From Cuniculiplasma sp. (GTDB taxonomy: Archaea > Thermoplasmatota > Thermoplasmata > Thermoplasmatales > Thermoplasmataceae): a stretch of 12,354 nucleotides of DNA. A program made the translations under genes and the position numbers. Below, in pieces: positions 1 to 5,826 of this stretch (positions are counted from its first letter, which is position 1; every line of letters begins with the position of its first letter). Location: contig JAGDXN010000088.1 in assembly GCA_023256455.1 (NCBI GenBank), positions 45,788-58,141 of the forward strand, read 5' to 3'. The notes beneath the pieces were generated by a model. The model was not told where the DNA came from. It ran no database searches and saw nothing but the letters and a program-made list of their open reading frames with translations.

Positions 1-257
1 TACTCACCTATGCTTCCTTAAATGGAAATTTCAGTCTTGCAAAAACTCTGTTTCCAAATTCTGACGTTTTTCTGGCACAGGGTCTGTCAATCAATCTTTT
101 GAAAACCAATGCAGGTCTCCACCCTCTTGAAAAAGAATACTATATAACCATTTATGCCTTCTATGTATTGGTGATTTGGGTATTATCAGCTCCGGTAATT
201 TATTACGTAATATACTCCGCAAGAAAAAGATCAAATGACAGGAGAGGCTTGAAATAA
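1..257 (+). CDS. C-terminal part of a membrane protein, probably an ABC-2 type permease subunit (5' truncated by window)
   Basis: The frame whose codons begin at position 3 is open from the window edge to a TAA at 255-257 and encodes the last 84 residues of a protein. The visible part has a soluble or loop stretch (about residues 1-48 of the fragment), then one clear hydrophobic helix (about 52-73, rich in Ile, Val, Tyr and Leu) and a short basic tail containing ARKRS and ending RRGLK, as expected for a cytoplasmic C-terminus. The stop codon abuts the ATG of the ATPase gene, so the two are almost certainly one operon. A permease or other membrane subunit of the transporter is the natural inference from context; the fragment alone does not prove it, and the helix could also anchor an extracytoplasmic protein. 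Confidence 0.62.
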   Translation, partial: LTYASLNGNFSLAKTLFPNSDVFLAQGLSINLLKTNAGLHPLEKEYYITIYAFYVLVIWVLSAPVIYYVIYSARKRSNDRRGLK

Positions 258-1145
258 ATGTTCATAGAAATTTCAGGAGTAAGGATACAATATGCCTCCA
301 ATGAATCTCTGGGTAATATAAACCTGCAGATTCCTGAAGGAATTACGGTCATCACAGGCAGGAATGGTGCTGGAAAGAGCAGTTTAATATCTGTACTTGA
401 GGGCCTGGTGAGAATTGATCGAAGGGAAAATGTTAAAATTTCAGGAATCCCCGTTTACAAAAAGTCTCATCTGGTCTTCAAGGACGTGGCTTCTATTCCT
501 GAGAAGCCCTTTCCTTTGCTTGGTCCCACAGTAAAAGACTGGATCAGAATGTATTCCCTTATCAGGGAAATATCTTTTGAAAGATTGAAATTTCTACTGA
601 ACTATTTTGACTTGAACTATTTGCTGAGGCAAAATAGCAAATTTTTAAGCATGGGAGAAACTCAGCTGGTGGCCGTAATTCTGTGTCTTGCATCAAAGGC
701 CAGATACTTTATTCTTGATGAGCCAAATGCCAATTTAGACAGAGAGAATCGCATAAAGCTGGCCAACGTCATAGAAAAAATGAAACATGAAATGGGGGCA
801 TCATTCCTCATAACATCTCACATACTTGATGAAATCCTATCCATCGCAGATTCCATAATCATGTTCAGTCGTGACAAAATTTCAAATCCGATGCCAAATG
901 AAATATCAAAGAAATTTCTAATCGTTAAATCCATTGACCCTGAGAGACTTGAGGAAAAAATAAAGGGAAAGATTAAGTATGTGATTCAGGGAAGAGATAT
1001 AATGATCAGAGACGGGAAACTTGGTGCATTAATGGCCTTGCTTGATGGGGATATTATGGAGCAGATAATCAGCATAAACGCCTATCCAGAATTTATTGAA
1101 GGTGAATTTAAAAATGACTCTGAGGAAGAGCATAGGTACGATTGA
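258..1145 (+). CDS. ABC transporter ATP-binding protein (ABC-2 exporter type)
   Basis: This 295-residue protein is an ABC ATPase that should hydrolyse ATP on the cytoplasmic face to drive the membrane subunits encoded beside it. Visible motifs in order are: Walker A GRNGAGKSS (residues 34-42); the Q-loop region around SIPEKPF (79-85), with Glu at the Q position as in many ABC-2 ATPases; a signature reduced to LSMGE (130-134) instead of LSGGQ; Walker B YFILDEP (150-156) followed by the D-loop NANLD; and the switch His in TSH (188). About 100 C-terminal residues follow the nucleotide-binding domain, as in exporters of the CcmA/antibiotic-export class. The ATG follows the upstream stop directly, and a GGAGAGG ribosome site lies at 241-247. 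The gene overlaps the next one by 32 bp. The substrate is unknown. Confidence 0.92.
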   Translation: MFIEISGVRIQYASNESLGNINLQIPEGITVITGRNGAGKSSLISVLEGLVRIDRRENVKISGIPVYKKSHLVFKDVASIPEKPFPLLGPTVKDWIRMYSLIREISFERLKFLLNYFDLNYLLRQNSKFLSMGETQLVAVILCLASKARYFILDEPNANLDRENRIKLANVIEKMKHEMGASFLITSHILDEILSIADSIIMFSRDKISNPMPNEISKKFLIVKSIDPERLEEKIKGKIKYVIQGRDIMIRDGKLGALMALLDGDIMEQIISINAYPEFIEGEFKNDSEEEHRYD

Positions 1146-1800
1146 ATTTTTGACGAACCGTTTTCAAATCAGGGAACTCACTCTCATACTTTCTCTTTTC
1201 TTCATCATATTCGAGGTTTCCTCTGTATTTGGGGAAAAATATTCTCCAATTCTGAATATATTTGTCCTCATACCTTCCACCACCTTACCTTTTTATGCCT
1301 CTCTGTCATCTTTTTCCTTTGGTCAGCGAATAGAAACAGGTTACATTGGTTTCATCTTTACCATGCCAGTAAGGAGACAGATCCTGCTGAGCGCAATGGC
1401 TCTCTTTGAAATTCTGATCGTTCCAACCTACATATGGGCAGCTGGTTTCCTCATAATTTATCTGAATTCATTCATTATTCCCATTAATCTCATGATTTAC
1501 GGATGGCTCCTTTTAGTGTCATGGTTTGCGTTCACGGTATCTCTTGGGAGGATTTATGGGGCGGTATCAAGAAACGGTTTAATTTCCTTTGCACTCACCT
1601 TTGGCACAATTCTGGCTATTTCCAATATTGATGGAAACAAAGAATTAAGTAGATTCATTCTCCTTTTTATTTCCACGAAATTCTTTATATTGTCTTCACA
1701 GCACGTATTTTTACTGCTCATCTCACTTGCAGTTTCATCTGTCCTTATAGCTGTATCCAATTTTATAACACTTCACTCAGACCTGAAGAGTGGCAGGTGA
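1114..1800 (+). CDS. ABC-2 type permease-like integral membrane protein
   Basis: The 228-residue product is almost entirely hydrophobic, with about six membrane helices and short charged loops. The segments begin near LTLILSLFF, ILNIFVLIP, ILLSAMALF, INLMIYGWL, LISFALTFG and VFLLLISLA. This size and topology fit the membrane subunit of an ABC-2 exporter, and its position just after an ATPase supports that. An in-frame TTG at 1096 would add six residues, but the ATG at 1114 is preceded by GGTGA at 1101-1105 inside the ATPase gene, so I chose the ATG. The 32-bp overlap with the ATPase gene implies translational coupling. No specific family signature is visible and the substrate is unknown. Confidence 0.75.
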   Translation: MTLRKSIGTIEFLTNRFQIRELTLILSLFFIIFEVSSVFGEKYSPILNIFVLIPSTTLPFYASLSSFSFGQRIETGYIGFIFTMPVRRQILLSAMALFEILIVPTYIWAAGFLIIYLNSFIIPINLMIYGWLLLVSWFAFTVSLGRIYGAVSRNGLISFALTFGTILAISNIDGNKELSRFILLFISTKFFILSSQHVFLLLISLAVSSVLIAVSNFITLHSDLKSGR

Positions 1801-1804
1801 GGAA

Positions 1805-2398
1805 ATGTTCCATTTCAAAAAATCAATCCTCATTATGATTGCCCTTGGCATTATCCTGATGTCAGCGTTCAGTTACTCAGGAACGGTTTACGGAAATATC
1901 TCAAGGAAAGAAAATGTTTCCGGGGAGTTTTGTAATTATAACATCAGCGCAAGCAATTACGTTTCAATTTCATTTATTTCCTATGGCTATTCTGCCACTG
2001 CCTCAATTTATAACCCATTTTTTCAGGATAAGGTTAAAAATACATCGGCCTACATTGTTCAGGATTTTGCCCTTTTGAAGAGGGTTTCAAACGGGTCATA
2101 TGTGCCAGTCAGCCAGATTTATCTCAACATGACAGGTATACCCATATGCTCTACCCAACTGAATCTAACACCTGGATCATACAGACTGGAAATGTCTATG
2201 ATTTTTGATTTCACAAACATTTCCAAACTTGTCAATTTTACTAAGGAATCAAACTTGCATGGTTATGTGGTTCTCAGGCTGGGATTTCCAGCGGTGCTAT
2301 TCTACCTTTCAGTATTCGATGTTTCAGGTCTTATGCTACTCATTGCAATGGCATATGTGTGGCATAGGAGAGATATGAAACATGACATTTTTAAATAA
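1805..2398 (+). CDS. Small extracytoplasmic membrane-anchored protein of the ABC operon, function unknown
   Basis: This is a 197-residue protein with an N-terminal signal-anchor helix (about residues 7-24, after FHFKK), an exterior domain of roughly 135 residues, and a C-terminal helix (about 168-188) ending in the basic tail WHRRDMKHD. The outer part carries many Asn-X-Ser/Thr sequons and a PGSYRLEMSM-like strand, suggesting a glycosylated beta-rich domain outside the membrane. The preceding gene ends at 1800. A GTG at 1790 would give 202 residues and overlap it. I prefer the ATG at 1805 because GGTGA at 1796-1800 lies 4 nt before it, the same spacing as the ferredoxin ribosome site in this window. 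I recognise no family. Context suggests an accessory or substrate-contacting subunit of the transporter, which is inference. Confidence 0.7.
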   Translation: MFHFKKSILIMIALGIILMSAFSYSGTVYGNISRKENVSGEFCNYNISASNYVSISFISYGYSATASIYNPFFQDKVKNTSAYIVQDFALLKRVSNGSYVPVSQIYLNMTGIPICSTQLNLTPGSYRLEMSMIFDFTNISKLVNFTKESNLHGYVVLRLGFPAVLFYLSVFDVSGLMLLIAMAYVWHRRDMKHDIFK

Positions 2399-2786
2399 TA
2401 ATTCTGTGGCCGCGTTTTCATGGTTTAATTCATATCCATTTTTTAAATTTTACATTCCAAATTGGTTAAAATTGTTGTGAACTTTTCCACACATGAATGG
2501 GGATTTCAATGGATGGAGAGTTCTAAGGAAAAGTCCATAATGAAAAAGAAGGAGATCGAGGGTTACCTTATAAGGAATGGAAACATAAATTGCAACCCTG
2601 GGGCATTCCCATATGTCATCAAAGGTTTCTTCAATATTTCCCTTACTTTTTTAACAACCATTGAAAATTAAATTATCCTGCAAATTTTATCGGCATGAAT
2701 AATATTTATGTGACGTAAAATATTATTACATAATTCAACAATTTCCTATTTTCCTTATCAGATTTAACCATAAACCTTTGAGATAA
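2399..2786. other. Gene-poor interval after the ABC operon
   Basis: No convincing gene lies here. A short open frame runs from TTG at 2462 or ATG at 2513 to a TAA at 2669-2671 (51-69 residues, Lys-rich then hydrophobic), but it has no clear ribosome site or promoter and no recognisable domain. I leave it as a possible small or decayed gene. An AT-only inverted repeat has perfect 9-bp arms at 2698-2706 and 2719-2727, with a short imperfect extension towards the loop. It lies 60-90 bp beyond the 3' end of the minus-strand tRNA-Phe and 300 bp beyond the ABC operon, so it could be a weak terminator or chance in AT-rich DNA. Confidence 0.4.
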
Positions 2787-2859
2787 TGCCGTGAGCCGGG
2801 ATTGAACCAGCGACCTCCAGATCTTCAGTCTGGCGCTCTCCCTACTGAGCTATCACGGC
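2787..2859 (-). tRNA. tRNA-Phe (GAA)
   Basis: Read on the minus strand this is a complete 73-nt cloverleaf. The acceptor stem GCCGTGA/TCACGGC is fully paired with discriminator A. The D arm is GCTC/GAGC. The anticodon arm CCAGA/TCTGG encloses CTGAAGA, giving anticodon GAA (Phe). The variable loop is five nt. The T arm GCTGG/CCGGC encloses TTCAATC. There is no intron, and CCA is not encoded, so the 3' end must be finished by the CCA-adding enzyme encoded at 3419-4768. The AT-rich stretch at 2890-2901 upstream could hold its TATA box, but the assignment is weak. Confidence 0.97.
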
Positions 2860-2961
2860 CTCAATATAAACAGGCTCTAAATACTCTCGCTTTATTTAAC
2901 ATTTGCGAGAAAACACAAATTTTCATCAACCAAAATCTGTTTTAAAATCGAGATATTTTCC

Positions 2962-3001
2962 AAATCATTCCTGTATGCAATTTTTGCATAAAAAATGATT
3001 T
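2962..3001. promoter_or_regulatory. Nested 40-bp palindrome overlapping the nac promoter
   Basis: The inner dyad is TATGCAA (2974-2980), TTT, TTGCATA (2984-2990). The outer arms are AAATCATT (2962-2969) and its exact reverse complement AATGATTT (2994-3001), separated from the inner arms by 4 nt on the left and 3 nt on the right. Inner and outer dyads share the same centre within half a base. The right outer arm runs into the probable TATA element TTTATG (2999-3004), about 24 bp before the nac ATG. This geometry suits an operator for a dimeric or tetrameric regulator that would block TBP, but no regulator is identified. An RNA hairpin is less likely because the site should lie upstream of the transcript start. 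Confidence 0.6.
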
Positions 3002-3024
3002 ATGCCTATTTGTATTAATAGAGT

Positions 3025-3396
3025 ATGATACCCGGAAAAATGAATTCACGAGAAATGCGCAGAATGATGCAGCAGATGGGGATTAAATCAACGGAAATGA
3101 CTGATGTTAAGAGGGTTGTTATGGAAGCGGGTGCAAAGAAATACATCATAGAAAACCCTCAGGTTGTAGCCATAGAAGCACAGGGTCAGAAATCCTTCCA
3201 GATAACCGGTAATTTCAAAGAGGTTCAGTCTAAAAGCGAACCAGTGAATAATGCTCCCAGCGAAGAATTCCCGGAAACAGATATAAAGCTGGTAATGGAA
3301 CAGGCCGGATGTTCCAGAGAAAAGGCGGTGCAGGCTCTCAAAGATAGTGAAGGTGAACCTGCGGATGCAATTATGAAATTGATTTCTCAAAATTAA
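3025..3396 (+). CDS. nac: Nascent polypeptide-associated complex protein (archaeal NAC)
   Basis: This 123-residue protein matches archaeal NAC in length and order. A Met-rich basic N-terminus (MNSREMRRMMQQMG, residues 6-19) contacts the ribosome. The NAC beta-domain follows (about 23-68, with AKKYIIENPQVVAIEAQG and FQITG). A polar linker comes next (about 69-83). A C-terminal UBA-like three-helix domain ends the protein (about 85-123, with DIKLVMEQAG and KAVQALKDSEGEPADAIMKL). Archaeal NAC works as a homodimer that binds emerging chains at the ribosome exit tunnel. The ATG has no ribosome site and sits about 24 bp from a TATA-like TTTATG, which points to a leaderless or very short-leader transcript. 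The cca gene follows after 22 bp and probably shares the transcript. Confidence 0.95.
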   Translation: MIPGKMNSREMRRMMQQMGIKSTEMTDVKRVVMEAGAKKYIIENPQVVAIEAQGQKSFQITGNFKEVQSKSEPVNNAPSEEFPETDIKLVMEQAGCSREKAVQALKDSEGEPADAIMKLISQN

Positions 3397-3418
3397 ACTA
3401 AAATTTTAAAGTGGATTC

Positions 3419-4768
3419 ATGAAAGATGATAAACTGGATTTAGAATATATTTTTAAAAGGTATCTTCCCGATAGCTTTGAAAGGGAAAAAAAGGAAAGAA
3501 TATCCCGGGAAATAATAGGAAACATAAAATCAAAACTTGAAAAAATGGGGGTTGAAGCAGAACCAATGCTTGTGGGTTCCCAATCCAGAGGAACAGAACT
3601 AAAAAACAGTGATCTGGATATATTTATTGTGTTCTCAACAAAATACAGCAAGAAGGAGATGGAAGATGCCGGTATGGAAATCGGATTTGAAATATTCCCG
3701 GAAGGAACGGCAAAATATGCAGAGCACCCCTATGTTTCTGGAATTATGGAAGGTGTTAAGGTCGATATTGTTCCGTGTTTCAGGGTCGAAATGAATCGCA
3801 AAATAATATCTTCTGTGGATAGAACTCCCCTCCATACTCAGTTCATGAAAAACGCAATGAATGATGAAATGAGGAAAGAGGCAATCCTCCTAAAATTGTT
3901 CATGAAGAGGCAGGGAATATATGGTTCAGAATTGAAAACATCCGGTTTCTCTGGTTACGTCTGCGAACTTATAATTCTGAAATTTAAAAGGTTTAATTCA
4001 TTCATAGAGTATGTTTCGAACTTGAAGGGCCGGCTCATTATAGGGGATGAGGATAGAACATCGAAATTTAATTCACCTGTTGTAATTATAGATCCAGTTG
4101 ATCTGGGAAGGAATGCAGCAGCTGCGGTGAATGAAGGAAATCTTTCCATCCTTAAGATTGCAGCAAAGTTCTATAATTTAAATCCATGCAACTTTTTCTT
4201 TACCTTCGATGAAAAAATTGATAGAATAAACAGGGTGGAAAGAGGAACATATATGTGCCTTATAAGATGGAAAAGACCAGACATCATAGATGATATATTA
4301 TACCCACAACTGGAGCTTTCAGAAAGAAATCTGAAGACTTTATGTGAAACATCTGGATTTCACTATATCAATGGTTACGTAAATTTGGACGGGGAAAACA
4401 TGGAGATTTTGATTGAAATGGAGAGCGGGCACCTTAACAGGATAGAAAAGAGAGAGGGTCCCCCGGTGGAAAACCAAAATTCAATCTCCTTCATAAGAAA
4501 ATACCTGAATAGTGATAGAAGAAGCAGGGGGCCATATGTGGAAAATGGAAGGGTTTATTTCGACCTGTTTAGGGATGAAACATATTTTAAAGATATATTT
4601 TTCAAAAATATTCAAAAGATAAATTTTGGCCATAATATAAACAGGCTTAAGGGAGAAACAATATTTGAAGATAGATTGGAAAAGATAAGTGAAACCAAAA
4701 TATACGAAATGTTTTTGAATTTCCAGAGGCCAGTCTTACCCTCCGGAGAATATCTCAACAAAAACTAA
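3419..4768 (+). CDS. cca: CCA-adding tRNA nucleotidyltransferase (archaeal class I)
   Basis: The 449-residue product has the usual length of archaeal class I CCA enzymes, which add C, C and A to tRNA 3' ends from CTP and ATP without a nucleic acid template. The nucleotidyltransferase core is clear: LVGSQSRGT (51-59), then the metal-binding pair in SDLDIFIVF (Asp65, Asp67), and the third carboxylate in KVDIVPCF (Asp116). SSVDRTPLHTQF (131-142) and SGFSGYVCELI (175-185) belong to the nucleotide-binding and central domains, followed by the body and tail that bind the tRNA minihelix. Both tRNA genes in this window lack CCA, so the enzyme is required for their maturation. The ribosome site is weak (AAGTGG, 3408-3413), consistent with expression from the nac promoter. 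The last 33 bp overlap the convergent SAMP-like gene. Confidence 0.96.
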   Translation: MKDDKLDLEYIFKRYLPDSFEREKKERISREIIGNIKSKLEKMGVEAEPMLVGSQSRGTELKNSDLDIFIVFSTKYSKKEMEDAGMEIGFEIFPEGTAKYAEHPYVSGIMEGVKVDIVPCFRVEMNRKIISSVDRTPLHTQFMKNAMNDEMRKEAILLKLFMKRQGIYGSELKTSGFSGYVCELIILKFKRFNSFIEYVSNLKGRLIIGDEDRTSKFNSPVVIIDPVDLGRNAAAAVNEGNLSILKIAAKFYNLNPCNFFFTFDEKIDRINRVERGTYMCLIRWKRPDIIDDILYPQLELSERNLKTLCETSGFHYINGYVNLDGENMEILIEMESGHLNRIEKREGPPVENQNSISFIRKYLNSDRRSRGPYVENGRVYFDLFRDETYFKDIFFKNIQKINFGHNINRLKGETIFEDRLEKISETKIYEMFLNFQRPVLPSGEYLNKN

Positions 4769-4930
4769 ATCATCCTCAGGATTGACAGTTTCGTCCCCTG
4801 TAACAGGAGTTCCGTTCAACAGGGAGACAAATCTTTCATCGGAAAGCCTGAGCTGTTCCATTATATCCTTAACCTTCATGCTTTTCTCCAGATTTCTGGA
4901 AAAACCTGTCCTCCCAATTACCCTTATCAT
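4736..4930 (-). CDS. Ubiquitin-like sulfur carrier / SAMP (MoaD/ThiS family)
   Basis: This is a 64-residue beta-grasp protein ending in FSGG, with the terminal Gly-Gly needed for adenylation by an E1-like enzyme and then thiocarboxylation or isopeptide attachment. The family pattern is visible: a first strand IRVIG, a helix KVKDIMEQLRL, then VSLLNGTPVTGDETV, PEDDLVFVEIF and GG. Candidate roles are sulfur donation for molybdopterin, thiamine or tRNA thiolation, or protein tagging as a SAMP; the sequence does not separate them. A GTG at 4942 would start inside the tRNA-Gln 3' end, so I chose the ATG at 4930, 11 nt beyond that tRNA. There is no ribosome site. The 3' end overlaps cca by 33 bp on the opposite strand. 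Confidence 0.85.
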   Translation of the reverse strand: MIRVIGRTGFSRNLEKSMKVKDIMEQLRLSDERFVSLLNGTPVTGDETVNPEDDLVFVEIFSGG

Positions 4931-4941
4931 TTTAAAATCCA

Positions 4942-5014
4942 CAGCCCCGGGCAGATTTGAACTGCCGTCATCGGATCCAAAGTCCGGTATGCTTGGCCAC
5001 TACACCACGGGGCT
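4942..5014 (-). tRNA. tRNA-Gln (UUG)
   Basis: On the minus strand this folds as a 73-nt tRNA. The acceptor stem AGCCCCG/CGGGGCT is fully paired with discriminator G. The D arm is GTGT/GCAT with loop AGTGGCCAA. The anticodon loop CTTTGGA gives anticodon TTG (Gln). The T arm GGCAG/CTGCC encloses TTCAAAT. The top pair of the anticodon stem (27-43) is a C-A mismatch, leaving four good pairs, and the variable loop is then four nt. CCA is not encoded. The gene sits 17 nt after the ferredoxin stop and 11 nt before the SAMP-like ATG, all on the same strand. Confidence 0.95.
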
Positions 5015-5031
5015 ATAAAAAATTATTTTGT
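5015..5031 (-). terminator. Short T-rich spacer between ferredoxin and tRNA-Gln
   Basis: The 17-nt minus-strand spacer is almost pure A/T with a run of six T (5017-5022). Archaeal RNA polymerase terminates at such U tracts, so it could end part of the ferredoxin transcripts. It is too short to hold a tRNA promoter. An AATAAAAATAA element at about 5041-5051, inside the ferredoxin 3' coding end, is the best TATA candidate for an independent tRNA transcript. Readthrough is the alternative. Confidence 0.35.
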
Positions 5032-5463
5032 TTATGGTGTTATTTTTATTGCTCTTGTTGGGCAGACACTTTCACATGCCATACAGAATATGCACTCGTT
5101 CTCCCTTACGGGGTCGCACTTATCTGTTCTGTATTTGGCATAAAGTTCCTTGTCTCCAGATATGTCCTTGCTGTTTCCAGTTCCCATCTGGCCAGGGTTG
5201 AGTACCCACTCATATAGACTCACAGGGCAGACATCCATGCATGCGCCATCGGCTATGCAGGTTTCCCAGTCAACAGCAACCTTTGTGCCGTGTATTCCGT
5301 TCTTTGTTGGATATGGCTTTCCATCAGCATCCATTCTCTGAATGCCCTCTGCCCTTACCTCGTGGTCATGGTGTTTACCAGTGACCGGGTAATTTGTTGT
5401 GTCCTCTGCAAAATTTTCATCTATTGGCTTTGGTTTGTAGTCCAGATCTTCGAGTTTGACCAT
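5032..5463 (-). CDS. zfx: Zinc-containing ferredoxin (dicluster 3Fe-4S/4Fe-4S)
   Basis: This is a 143-residue electron carrier of the thermoacidophile type, used in these archaea by 2-oxoacid:ferredoxin oxidoreductases and related enzymes. An N-terminal extension of about 60 residues holds the zinc-site histidines (HHDH at 31-34; His58 is another candidate), with Asp117 as the likely fourth ligand from the core. Cluster I has CIADGACMDVCP (69-80), in which Asp72 replaces a cysteine, so Cys69, Cys75 and Cys134 should hold a [3Fe-4S] centre. Cys79, Cys124, Cys127 and Cys130 should hold [4Fe-4S]. Ligand assignments are by analogy with the Sulfolobus protein. The ATG at 5463 is preceded by GGTGA (5468-5472) 4 nt upstream, and a TTAAATAA box (5494-5501) may be its promoter. 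Confidence 0.96.
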   Translation of the reverse strand: MVKLEDLDYKPKPIDENFAEDTTNYPVTGKHHDHEVRAEGIQRMDADGKPYPTKNGIHGTKVAVDWETCIADGACMDVCPVSLYEWVLNPGQMGTGNSKDISGDKELYAKYRTDKCDPVRENECIFCMACESVCPTRAIKITP

Positions 5464-5473
5464 TCAATCACCT

Positions 5474-5797
5474 GAAACCATATTATTAGATCGTTATTTA
5501 ATCATTTGTATGTATTTATTGAAAATTCACACAGGATCAAGACTTTTTAGGTAATATGCAGCATAAAACATACATGTTGAGAGGTCTCAAATATGGGGTA
5601 AAGGGAAAAATTAAACACCTTATCCGGGCCAAAGGGAATCAAGGTCTTATGATAATAAGTATCATTATTATACCATATGAAGACAGGCGAATCGAAGTAA
5701 AACTATTGTTTGCTAGAACAGACAATATTCAGATTTAATTTTGAAAAAGATGTTCTTACTTATAAATCGAACACGACATAAAATTGAATAAATAAAA
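5474..5797. other. Intergenic interval between the ferredoxin and surface-protein genes
   Basis: This holds the ferredoxin promoter region (AT-rich boxes near 5494-5519, read on the minus strand) and then about 280 bp without a convincing gene. A 60-codon plus-strand frame from ATG 5556 to 5738 is basic then hydrophobic (IISIIIIPYEDRR), with no ribosome site and no recognisable domain, so I do not call it. Within it is a small dyad, ATGATA (5649-5654), five nt, TATCAT (5660-5665), of unknown significance. Confidence 0.4.
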
Positions 5798-5805
5798 TTT
5801 ATATA
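5798..5805 (+). promoter_or_regulatory. TATA box of the giant surface-protein gene
   Basis: TTTATATA matches the archaeal TATA consensus, and its centre lies about 25 bp before the ATG at 5827. Transcription would therefore start at or within a few bases of the ATG, giving a leaderless mRNA. The absence of a ribosome site supports this. It also favours the ATG over the GTG three bases earlier. Confidence 0.8.
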
Positions 5806-5826
5806 TCTATTAATCATTAAAATGTG

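Noticed and set aside
4931..4942. GTG start for the SAMP-like gene at 4942
   Set aside because: It would place the start codon on the last base of the tRNA-Gln gene. The ATG at 4930 fits the beta-grasp N-terminus and leaves the tRNA intact.
5556..5738. 60-codon open frame in the ferredoxin/surface-protein interval
   Set aside because: It has no ribosome site or positioned TATA box, no recognisable domain and odd composition. It is kept only as a note in the interval entry.
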